DNA of 64,000 nt, taken from assembly GCA_964596645.1 (NCBI GenBank), contig CAZQVB010000008.1, positions 71,905 to 135,904 on the forward strand, in the 5' to 3' direction. Under the pieces are notes generated by a model, which was given only the letters and a program-made list of their open reading frames with translations, searched no databases and was not told where the DNA came from. This DNA is from CAVQEK01 sp964596645 (GTDB taxonomy: Bacteria; Bacteroidota; Bacteroidia; Cytophagales; Cyclobacteriaceae). The translations under genes and the position numbers were made by a program. Shown here piece after piece: positions 52,049 through 60,062 of this stretch. Each line of letters begins with the position of its first letter. Positions within the stretch are counted from its first letter, which is position 1.

Positions 52049-53269
52049 TTACCCATTCAACAAAATCCTGAAGGTGGTGCCTTGATCTAGTTCGGTGTTG
52101 TGCACGAAAATTTTCCCCTGATGGTATTTTTCGATGATGCGCTTTACCAGTGTGAGGCCGAGGCCCCAGCCGCGCGATTTGGTGGTGTAGCCGGGTGAGA
52201 ATACGTTTTTCACTTTCGATTTGGGTATACCTTTGCCGGTATCCGTCACATCGATGATCACGGCGCTATCCTGACCTTTTTTTATGCTGATGTGTATGCG
52301 GCCAATGCCGCCCATGCTGTCTACGGCATTTTTGCACAGGTTTTCTATCACCCATTCGAACAGGGGTTTGTTAATCTTGGCGCGTATGTCGCGCGGTAAG
52401 GCTTCGATGGTGAAATCAACCTTTTTTGAAAGCCGCTTTTTGAGATACGCCACAGTATTTTCTATGGTGGCGGGTATATTTTCATGATACAATACCGGCA
52501 CTGAGCCGATATTTGAAAATCGCGAAGTGATCATCTCCAGCCGCTGTATATCTTTTTCCAGCTCACCGATAATCTCATTATTTTTCAATGCCTCATCTTC
52601 TTTGAAATATTCTACCCAGGCCATCAGCGAGGAGATGGGTGTACCGAGTTGATGGGCCGTTTCCTTGGCAAGCCCTACCCACACGCGGTTTTGCTCTGAG
52701 GCCTTGGAATAGCTGAAAACGATATAGACGATGATGCCGAAGATGCCAATCACGGCCAGTTGTACCAGCGGGTAGTACTCCAGCTGATTGAGCAGTGCAG
52801 AGTTTTGATAATAAACGTATTGGTAGTCGATGATCTCTCCGCTGACGGGGTCACGAAAGTTGATCTGGATGGGCTCGTGCTCGTCGCGCATTTCCACGAT
52901 GGCCTGACGCAAAAAAGCCTCTTTTTCCATTTCGCTCAGCAGCGGGTCCATGGGCACGTTGCGCGACTCGATCGGCCGCTGCGCACCGTCGGTGAGTATG
53001 ACAGGTATCGAGTTGTTCGGGATCATTATTTCCTGCATCAGAAACAGAAACTCGCTTGTAGAGCTCGATTCGCTGGCGGTGAACTCCAGCGTGCGGGCAT
53101 ATAGCTCTATAAATCGCTGCTCGCGCTCTTTGAGCTCTTCTACGATCACCCGAGTGAAATAAACGGAAGCCAGCGCAATGGCGAACGCCAATGACAGAAT
53201 GATGATGTTGGCCGTAGAGCGCCTTTTGTAGAGGTCTACATTCGCTTTCAAATTTTTCTTTTCCTTCAT
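52049..53269 (-). CDS. Membrane-bound sensor histidine kinase
   Basis: The 406-residue kinase has two membrane helices (about 20-40 and 166-186) around a 125-residue periplasmic sensor with no known family. The HisKA region contains the phospho-accepting His206 (ETAHQLGTPISS), followed by the ATPase domain with the N box ENLCKNAVDSMG, G1 DTGKGIPKS and G2 GWGLGLTL. A lone kinase, it has no response regulator next to it. The signal is unknown. It lies upstream of clpB on the same strand order but is separated from it by the clpB terminator. Confidence 0.92.
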   Translation of the reverse strand: MKEKKNLKANVDLYKRRSTANIIILSLAFAIALASVYFTRVIVEELKEREQRFIELYARTLEFTASESSSTSEFLFLMQEIMIPNNSIPVILTDGAQRPIESRNVPMDPLLSEMEKEAFLRQAIVEMRDEHEPIQINFRDPVSGEIIDYQYVYYQNSALLNQLEYYPLVQLAVIGIFGIIVYIVFSYSKASEQNRVWVGLAKETAHQLGTPISSLMAWVEYFKEDEALKNNEIIGELEKDIQRLEMITSRFSNIGSVPVLYHENIPATIENTVAYLKKRLSKKVDFTIEALPRDIRAKINKPLFEWVIENLCKNAVDSMGGIGRIHISIKKGQDSAVIIDVTDTGKGIPKSKVKNVFSPGYTTKSRGWGLGLTLVKRIIEKYHQGKIFVHNTELDQGTTFRILLNG

Positions 53270-53344
53270 CGCTCGGCAGGCAGATTATCGACAGTGCTCA
53301 ACGGCTCAAATTAGCTTATTTAAGACTTTTGGCATACTCCGGCC

Positions 53345-53376
53345 CAAAATAAAAGCCGGACGATTTGCCCGGCTTT
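53345..53376 (-). terminator. Terminator of clpB
   Basis: On the minus strand, AAAGCCGG and CCGGCTTT (8-bp arms, 9-base loop) are followed by TATTTTGGG, with the hairpin 20 bases after the clpB stop. Confidence 0.8.
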
Positions 53377-53396
53377 ATGCTTGATATTTATATGAG

Positions 53397-56012
53397 CTAC
53401 TTCACCTCTACCTCGTCCAGGTTCATGAATTCGATTTCCTGTTCGTCGTTCAGCGTAATGCCGATGACGGAGTCGCGGTGTATTTTGCCTGAAAGTATGT
53501 CTTTCGACAATTCGTTCAGGATGAGCCGCTGAATGACGCGCTTCAAGGGTCGCGCACCAAATTGCGGATCGTAGCCTACCGCGCCCAGATACGCCAGTAC
53601 TTTGCTGTCGGCCTCCAGCCGTATACCGTTTTCTTCCATACGCTGCTGAATGATCCTGAACTGTATTTCGACGATTTTTTGCAGATCATCTTTTGACAGC
53701 GGCTTGAACATGATCAATTCATCGATGCGGTTCAGAAACTCAGGCCGCACGGTACGTCGAAGCAATTCAAACACATCATTTTTTGTGCTTTCCATCACCT
53801 CTTCCTCATTTTCTCCATTCATCTTTTGAAAGCTTTCCTGAATGATGTGGGAGCCGATGTTGGTGGTCATGATCACTATGGTGTTTTTGAAATTGGCCAC
53901 CCGGCCTTTGTTGTCGGTGAGCCGGCCATCATCGAGCACCTGCAGCAATATATTAAACACGTCGGGATGTGCTTTCTCTATCTCGTCCAGCAATATCACC
54001 GAATATGGTTTGCGGCGTACTGCTTCAGTCAATTGTCCCCCTTCATCATAGCCCACATAGCCCGGAGGCGCTCCTATGAGCCTGCTCACCGCATGCCGCT
54101 CCTGATACTCCGACATGTCGATGCGTACCATATTATTTTCATCATCAAACAGAAACTCAGCCAGGCTTTTTGCCAGCTCCGTTTTGCCCACACCGGTAGT
54201 ACCCAGAAAGATGAAGGAGCCAATGGGACGCTTTGGATCATGCAGGCCGGCACGGCTGCGTCGCACGGCATCCGACACGGCCTTGATGGCTTCTTCCTGG
54301 CCGGCCACCCGCTGGCTCAGTTCTGACTCCAGGTTCAACAATTTCTCACGTTCGGTCTGCAGCATTTTCGATACCGGTATGCCCGTCCACCGCGCTACCA
54401 CATCGGCAATGTCTTCGCTGTCTACCTCTTCCTTGAGCAGTGCCTCACCTGTTTCCAGCGCTTTTCCTTGCGATTGCAGCTCAGCCAGCCTTTGTTGCGT
54501 CTCGGCGATTTTACCATATCGTATCTCTGCCACCCGGCCGTAGTCACCGGCACGCTCCGCCTGCTCCGCTTCTATCCGATAGCGCTCCAGGCTTTCTTTC
54601 TCTTGTTGAATGCCCTGAATAATGGCCTTTTCGCTCTCCCACTTTGCCTTCAGCGCATTGCGCTTGTCCGACAGCTCCGCTATTACTTTTGAGAGTTGAG
54701 TTTCTTTTTCCTTGTCTTTTTCCCTACGAATGGCCTCACGCTCTATTTCAAACTGCATGATCTTGCGCTGTAGCTCGTCCAATTCTTCGGGCAGGGAGTC
54801 AATCTCAATTCTAAGTTTAGACGCCGCCTCGTCGATCAGGTCGATGGCTTTGTCGGGCAGGTGCCGTTCGGAAATGTAGCGGTTGGAAAGCTCCACCGCG
54901 GCAATTACGGCGTCGTCTTTTATGCGCACACCGTGGTGCAGCTCGTATTTGTCTTTGATGCCGCGCAAAATAGAGATGGCATCGGTGACTGAAGGCTCAT
55001 CGACCACTACAGCCTGAAATCGGCGCTCAAGCGCTTTGTCTTTTTCAATGTATTTCTGATATTCCTTCAGCGTAGTGGCGCCTATGGCGTGCAATTCCCC
55101 CTTCGCCAGGGCCGGCTTCAGCAGGTTGGCGGCATCCATGGCGCCCTCTCCACCCGCACCGGCACCTACCAGCGTGTGTATTTCATCTATAAAGAGTATA
55201 ATCTCTCCGTTGGAATCTGTCACTTCCTTAATCACCGCCTTCAGGCGCTCTTCGAATTCACCTTTATACTTGGCACCGGCGATCAGCAGCCCCATATCCA
55301 GGGAAATGATGGTTTTCGTCTTTAGGTTTTCAGGGACGTCGCCATCAATGATGCGCTGGGCCATACCTTCCACGATGGCCGTCTTGCCCACACCGGGTTC
55401 GCCCAACAGTATTGGGTTGTTTTTAGTACGCCGCGATATGATCTGCAGCACCCTTCTAATCTCTTCGTCTCGACCGATCACAGGGTCTATCTTACCCTCT
55501 TGCGCCATCTTGTTCAAATTGCGGCTGTAGCGCTCCAGCGATTGATATTTGGCCTCAGCATTTTGATCTTTCACACTCTGGCCACCGCGCAGCTCTTTTA
55601 TAGCCGTCACCAAACCTTTTCTGCTGATGCCGTACTGCGCAAGCAGTTTTCCTACAGCGTCGCTCTGCTCGGCCAGCGCCAGCAATATATGCTCTACGGC
55701 CACAAATTCATCCCCGAATTCCTTCAGGTTGTTCTTGGCCAATTGCAGCGCTGCATTCGAACCGTTGGAGAGGTAAGGTTGCCCGCCAGAAACTTTTGGA
55801 TAAGCCTCTACAATACGATCCAGCGCTTCCTCAAACGGCACCCGGCTGGCGCCAAATTTCTTTAATATGTAGGAAAAAACATTCTCATCAGTCACCAGCA
55901 TGCCTTTGAGCAGGTGGCCTGTTTCAATAGCCTGCTGCTGATGACCAGTCGCTATATCGATGGCCTTCTGTATGGCCTCTTGCGATTTCATGGTGTATTG
56001 ATTGAAGTTCAT
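53397..56012 (-). CDS. clpB: ATP-dependent chaperone ClpB
   Basis: ClpB disaggregates proteins with DnaK. The 871-residue protein has the N-terminal Clp-N repeats (about 1-145), AAA-1 with Walker A GEPGVGKT near residue 206, a long coiled-coil middle domain (about 415-540) that marks it as ClpB rather than ClpA or ClpC, AAA-2 with Walker A GTTGVGKT near 607, and the C-terminal D2-small domain. Substrate-pore loops such as KYKGEFEERL and GYVGYDEGG are visible. It is monocistronic with its own terminator. Confidence 0.96.
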   Translation of the reverse strand: MNFNQYTMKSQEAIQKAIDIATGHQQQAIETGHLLKGMLVTDENVFSYILKKFGASRVPFEEALDRIVEAYPKVSGGQPYLSNGSNAALQLAKNNLKEFGDEFVAVEHILLALAEQSDAVGKLLAQYGISRKGLVTAIKELRGGQSVKDQNAEAKYQSLERYSRNLNKMAQEGKIDPVIGRDEEIRRVLQIISRRTKNNPILLGEPGVGKTAIVEGMAQRIIDGDVPENLKTKTIISLDMGLLIAGAKYKGEFEERLKAVIKEVTDSNGEIILFIDEIHTLVGAGAGGEGAMDAANLLKPALAKGELHAIGATTLKEYQKYIEKDKALERRFQAVVVDEPSVTDAISILRGIKDKYELHHGVRIKDDAVIAAVELSNRYISERHLPDKAIDLIDEAASKLRIEIDSLPEELDELQRKIMQFEIEREAIRREKDKEKETQLSKVIAELSDKRNALKAKWESEKAIIQGIQQEKESLERYRIEAEQAERAGDYGRVAEIRYGKIAETQQRLAELQSQGKALETGEALLKEEVDSEDIADVVARWTGIPVSKMLQTEREKLLNLESELSQRVAGQEEAIKAVSDAVRRSRAGLHDPKRPIGSFIFLGTTGVGKTELAKSLAEFLFDDENNMVRIDMSEYQERHAVSRLIGAPPGYVGYDEGGQLTEAVRRKPYSVILLDEIEKAHPDVFNILLQVLDDGRLTDNKGRVANFKNTIVIMTTNIGSHIIQESFQKMNGENEEEVMESTKNDVFELLRRTVRPEFLNRIDELIMFKPLSKDDLQKIVEIQFRIIQQRMEENGIRLEADSKVLAYLGAVGYDPQFGARPLKRVIQRLILNELSKDILSGKIHRDSVIGITLNDEQEIEFMNLDEVEVK

Positions 56013-56243
56013 TTCTTTATTTATTTCTCATTAGTATCTATTCGTCAGATTCATGCCGGCTTATGCCTCTATTTTGATCTGTGCTGTTGGCAGATGAAGC
56101 CGCATTTCTTAGTTTCGTTCACTTATCACATAACCTGAATCCGCCCCCCAGCTTCAAATTTTTGACCAGTCGCGAAGCGGCCCCTAATCCGGAAAATTTG
56201 TCGCATTTAGGACTATTTTTTGAAATTTAAGAGACAAATTGAC

Positions 56244-56666
56244 ATGAAAGTTGTAGTTCACGCACCACTTAAAATACTTTATACTGTAGAGCTGCCTGTA
56301 CGCATCACCGATCTCAACTACGCCGGGCATGTGGGCAATGATTCGGTACTGTCTCTGGTGCACGAAGCACGGGTTCAGTTTTTAACGCATCTGGGAATGG
56401 GTGGTGAGAAGGGCTTACCCGGCGAACCGGGCCTGATCATGCGCGATGCTGCCATCATGTATAAGGCAGAGATTTTTTATGGAGAAACGGTGCTGTGCCG
56501 AATGGGTGTAGCGGATGTGTCGAGCTACGGTTTCGATATCATATTTTCACTGAGTGCTAAAAGCACAGGCAAAGAACTGGCAAGGGTGAAAACAGGCATG
56601 GCCTGCTTTGACTACGAAAACCGGAAACTGGCGCCATTGTCCCAATCTCTGCGCGCACGTATTTAA
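56244..56666 (+). CDS. Acyl-CoA thioesterase (hotdog fold)
   Basis: The start is ATG 56244; an upstream frame begins only with TTG. The 140-residue 4HBT-type protein has the hotdog pattern VRITDLNYAGHVGNDSVLSLVHEAR (paraphrased; the Asp-containing catalytic segment is near residue 23) and ends with a strand-rich tail. It resembles YbgC/FadM-type acyl-CoA thioesterases. Its stop overlaps the convergent glycogen synthase stop by 3 bases (TTAA). Confidence 0.85.
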   Translation: MKVVVHAPLKILYTVELPVRITDLNYAGHVGNDSVLSLVHEARVQFLTHLGMGGEKGLPGEPGLIMRDAAIMYKAEIFYGETVLCRMGVADVSSYGFDIIFSLSAKSTGKELARVKTGMACFDYENRKLAPLSQSLRARI

Positions 56667-58462
56667 GCATTTTCTTTGCGCCGCTCGAGGGCCATCTGGT
56701 AAGCTTGCTGATAAAAATCAGTGAGCGCCTCCCAATCAAAATGCACGGAGGCCGATTCGGCTTTGTTGCGGGTTTCTACGCGCTCTCGCTTGTTTTTCTT
56801 CACATAGTTGTACATCACATCTGCCAGCTCCTGAGCCGATTCGTCGAAGCTCTTGTTGATTTTATCAATCACATATATGCCGTTGTCTTCGTAGTCTTTC
56901 ATGCTATTGACTACATAATCGCCAAATCCCGAAAGGTTGCTGGTGGCAGCAGGCACACCGCGTGCAATGCATTCCAGGGGTGTATAACCCCAGGGCTCGT
57001 AGTAGCTGGGAAATATGCCGAGGTGGCAACCGCGTACAAACTGGTCGTATTCCATACCCCAAAGCGGATTGGTAGTGACGATAAAATCGGGGTGGTACAC
57101 CACCTTCACCTTATCGTGTTTGTAGTTGAGTAGATTGGCCGTGCGCAGAAACATCAGTATCGGGTCGTCCACATCGTTGATCAGGTTGTGGGTAACCACG
57201 CTGGGCAGGCGGTCTTGCTTCCACGATTGCAGTGTACGGCGAAAACGCAGCCGCCAGTAATCATCGACAAACTGCGACAGATTGGGCAGTTTATTGTCTG
57301 GAATGCTTGCTGCTGCATAAAAAAGCCGGGAACCAATTTGCTGTTGTATGGCCACGCAGGTTTGCCGCAGCTCTTCCATGATGGCTCTGGATTGTAGTAC
57401 AGCAGGGTTGATGGAGTGATAGGGCTTTTTGGTAATGAAAAACATGACCACCGTCTTATTCACATTGTCGCGCTGCATCATGTAATTGAGGCGGGCCAGT
57501 GCCTCTAAGGTGAGGCCAAAGCCTTTGTTGCGAAACTCGAACCGGCCGGAGGTGAAAAAATACAGCGTATTGTCCAACTCGAAAGTGTAGCTGGAAAAGA
57601 AGTGGGCCATGGAAAACTGGTGAATCTTCTCCTTATACTCCTGGTGCAGGTTTTGAAACTCGTGAAAGGCGGAGTAGCGCTCTATATTTATTCCGTTGGG
57701 CGTCACTAGATCGGGTTGGCGGCCAATGAGGTGTTGGCATTCGCGTGCGGTCACTTCACTTACGGTGGTGAAAACGTGGGAGCCATGGGCAGCCGATCGC
57801 TCAATGCGTACCTGGGGCTCGATGTTGAAATTGCGGGCTTCGTCGTACCAGTTGAAGAAGGGGAGGTGATTGTAAAACTCCGGATCGTTCATGGCCAGAT
57901 ACCGACCCAGCATAGTGGCGTGGGTGGTAAATACGATGGACATAGGCACCCTTTCGAATCGCAACTCTGGTATGCATGTACCCGCCATCCATTCGTGAAA
58001 GTGACCAATTACGTCGAATTGCTTGGAAAACTTTTCTGCGAGAATATTGAAAAACACCTTGACCAAAAAGCCGAATGCCACCACCTGATCCAGCAATTGA
58101 TCACCATCTGGTGTGCCGATATGGTGGTGTTCCCACAGCGCATATTTTATTTGGCCCAGCCGGTCGTACACATTGTAAGGATTGACCAGTACAATATTCG
58201 GCCGGCCAGTGACAAGCCACTTACCGTAGCGCACCTCGAAACCCATTTCCTTCATGCGCGCCACCGTTTTGCCTATAGGGTCATTATATTCAAAAGTTTC
58301 TTCAAACTCGGTAGATACATTGGGGTGTACATAAGGGCCCAAAAGGCAGTAGTTGCTGCCGTAGCGATCAATCTTTGTAGGTGCCTTGCTGCGCAATACA
58401 GTGTATATACCACCTACCTGATTGCAGGCTTCCCAGGAAACTTCTATAAGCAGTGATTTCAT
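56663..58462 (-). CDS. GT3-type (eukaryote-like) glycogen synthase
   Basis: The start ATG 58462 begins MKSLLIEVSWEACNQVGGIYTVLRSKA, the N-terminal glucosyltransferase signature of GT3 glycogen synthases, the family of animals, fungi and some Bacteroidota. The 599-residue protein also has GHFHEWMAG, HATMLGRYLA, TPNGINIERY and the C-terminal EPWGYTPLECIARGVPAATS. UDP-glucose would be the donor, whereas most bacteria use GT5 with ADP-glucose. The extra N-terminal residues available upstream do not match. No glycogen branching or phosphorylase genes are adjacent. Confidence 0.92.
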   Translation of the reverse strand: MKSLLIEVSWEACNQVGGIYTVLRSKAPTKIDRYGSNYCLLGPYVHPNVSTEFEETFEYNDPIGKTVARMKEMGFEVRYGKWLVTGRPNIVLVNPYNVYDRLGQIKYALWEHHHIGTPDGDQLLDQVVAFGFLVKVFFNILAEKFSKQFDVIGHFHEWMAGTCIPELRFERVPMSIVFTTHATMLGRYLAMNDPEFYNHLPFFNWYDEARNFNIEPQVRIERSAAHGSHVFTTVSEVTARECQHLIGRQPDLVTPNGINIERYSAFHEFQNLHQEYKEKIHQFSMAHFFSSYTFELDNTLYFFTSGRFEFRNKGFGLTLEALARLNYMMQRDNVNKTVVMFFITKKPYHSINPAVLQSRAIMEELRQTCVAIQQQIGSRLFYAAASIPDNKLPNLSQFVDDYWRLRFRRTLQSWKQDRLPSVVTHNLINDVDDPILMFLRTANLLNYKHDKVKVVYHPDFIVTTNPLWGMEYDQFVRGCHLGIFPSYYEPWGYTPLECIARGVPAATSNLSGFGDYVVNSMKDYEDNGIYVIDKINKSFDESAQELADVMYNYVKKNKRERVETRNKAESASVHFDWEALTDFYQQAYQMALERRKENA

Positions 58463-58696
58463 GTCAACTTGTTTGTGGTTGGACTTGCCGATTTCTCTGG
58501 TCCTTGGTTGCAACATAATGTACGCGCGTTCAAATTATAAGCCTTTTATCAAAATTCTTTTACAAGTAGCCTTCTAAATTTCGTTCATCGCAATTGATGG
58601 CCGAAAGGGCAGCAATGCTTACGGCATTTTCAATCTTTACAGGGGCCCTTCCTGTTGCAGCCAAATAATTTGATCTTTGCGGTTCAAACACGGCGC

Positions 58697-59914
58697 ATGA
58701 ATTACCTTCAACTCATCAAAAAATATCCGAACTACCTCAGCTATAGTGCGCTGCATTATTTCTTTTCCAGCCTCGGACAAACTTTTCTTATCAGCCTTTT
58801 TGTAGATCACTTTACTGAAAAACTCAGCATTACCAATAAAAGTTTTGCCCTGTTGTATGCAGCGGCCACCATCAGCAGTGCTTTTGTGCTGCCGTGGCTT
58901 GGCGGACTCATCGACCGGGTGAAGCTTCGCTATTTTAGCATATTCGATGCATTAATGCTTGCCACGTTTTGCGTATTGATATCGGAAGCAGAAAACAGAA
59001 TTTGGCTTTTTATAGGGTTATTTGGTTTGCGACTCTTTGGTCAGGGGCTTATGCCGCTTGTTGGTTCTACATCTATTGCGCGGTACTTCTTCGAAAACAG
59101 GGGCAAGTCACTTTCTGTTTCATCGCTTGGCATATCCATCAGTGAAACCATCATGCCGGCTATAGTGGTTTTTATCATAGCCATCAGCAGTGCCGACACC
59201 ACCTTGAAATTGCTCGGCGCCGCCCTTATTGTGATTTTCTTGCCGGCCGTAGTGTTGCTGCTGCCCAAAAATGATGAATTTCAGCGACCGGTCGCTTTTC
59301 GCTCTGGCACAGACGTAAAAGAGCCCGTGAGCCTCAACAGAAGACAGGTACTGCGCGAAGGTCGGTTTTATGTGGTGGTGCTCACCTGGGTGTTTACACC
59401 ATTTTTTCTCACCGGGCTTTTTATCCATCATAATCTGCTGGCCGGCTTGAAGGGGTGGACTATGGAGTGGATAGCCATGGCATTTACCGGGTACGGCATA
59501 GCCAAAATAATAACCAATTTTTTGGCCGGTCCACTGGTCGACCGCTATACCGCCCGCCGAATTTTCCCCTTTCACCTGCTTCCCCTTATTGCTGGTGTGG
59601 CTGTGCTTCTTTTGGGGCAGCATAAGGTTTATGCCTTTTTGTATCTGTGCCTGGCCGGCGTGTCGCAGAGCATGCTCAGCGTGTCCGGCAACGCGCTATG
59701 GGCAGAGATGTACGGCTTCCGCTACCTGGGCGCCATCAAAAGCATGGTTTTTACGGTCATGGTTTTCGGCTCAGCCTTGGGGCCACTTGCTGTGGGTGTA
59801 ATGCTCGAAAGTGATTTTAACTGGCAAGCCGGCATGATCGCCGCCATTGTGGCCATGACTCTGCTGTTGATCATCTCCTCGCTTGCATTGCGGGTGCGAA
59901 AACAAATCGGATAA
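58697..59914 (+). CDS. Major facilitator superfamily transporter
   Basis: The start is ATG 58697 (MNYLQLIKKYPNYLSYSALHYF); a longer frame has only TTG. The 405-residue protein has about twelve membrane segments and the interdomain MFS patterns LGGLIDRVKLRY near residue 75 and GPLVDRYTARRIFPF near 280. The substrate is unknown. No operon partner is visible. Confidence 0.87.
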   Translation: MNYLQLIKKYPNYLSYSALHYFFSSLGQTFLISLFVDHFTEKLSITNKSFALLYAAATISSAFVLPWLGGLIDRVKLRYFSIFDALMLATFCVLISEAENRIWLFIGLFGLRLFGQGLMPLVGSTSIARYFFENRGKSLSVSSLGISISETIMPAIVVFIIAISSADTTLKLLGAALIVIFLPAVVLLLPKNDEFQRPVAFRSGTDVKEPVSLNRRQVLREGRFYVVVLTWVFTPFFLTGLFIHHNLLAGLKGWTMEWIAMAFTGYGIAKIITNFLAGPLVDRYTARRIFPFHLLPLIAGVAVLLLGQHKVYAFLYLCLAGVSQSMLSVSGNALWAEMYGFRYLGAIKSMVFTVMVFGSALGPLAVGVMLESDFNWQAGMIAAIVAMTLLLIISSLALRVRKQIG

Positions 59915-59979
59915 TGACCATAAACCTTGCTCATTGGTTTTTTAGTGGTTTCTGACAATAAATTCGAGATCGTTACCAT

Positions 59980-59987
59980 TAACTTTG
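59980..59987 (+). promoter_or_regulatory. -7 box for the AsmA-like gene (TAACTTTG)
   Basis: TAACTTTG lies 75 bases before ATG 60063 on the same strand, matching TAnnTTTG. No convincing -33 TTG is seen at the usual spacing. Confidence 0.45.
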
Positions 59988-60062
59988 TCAGCCGATATTA
60001 AATTCGGCTAAGTCCATTAAAACACCTTTCAGTCGACATTGAACGGCTCAAACCAAAACCAT

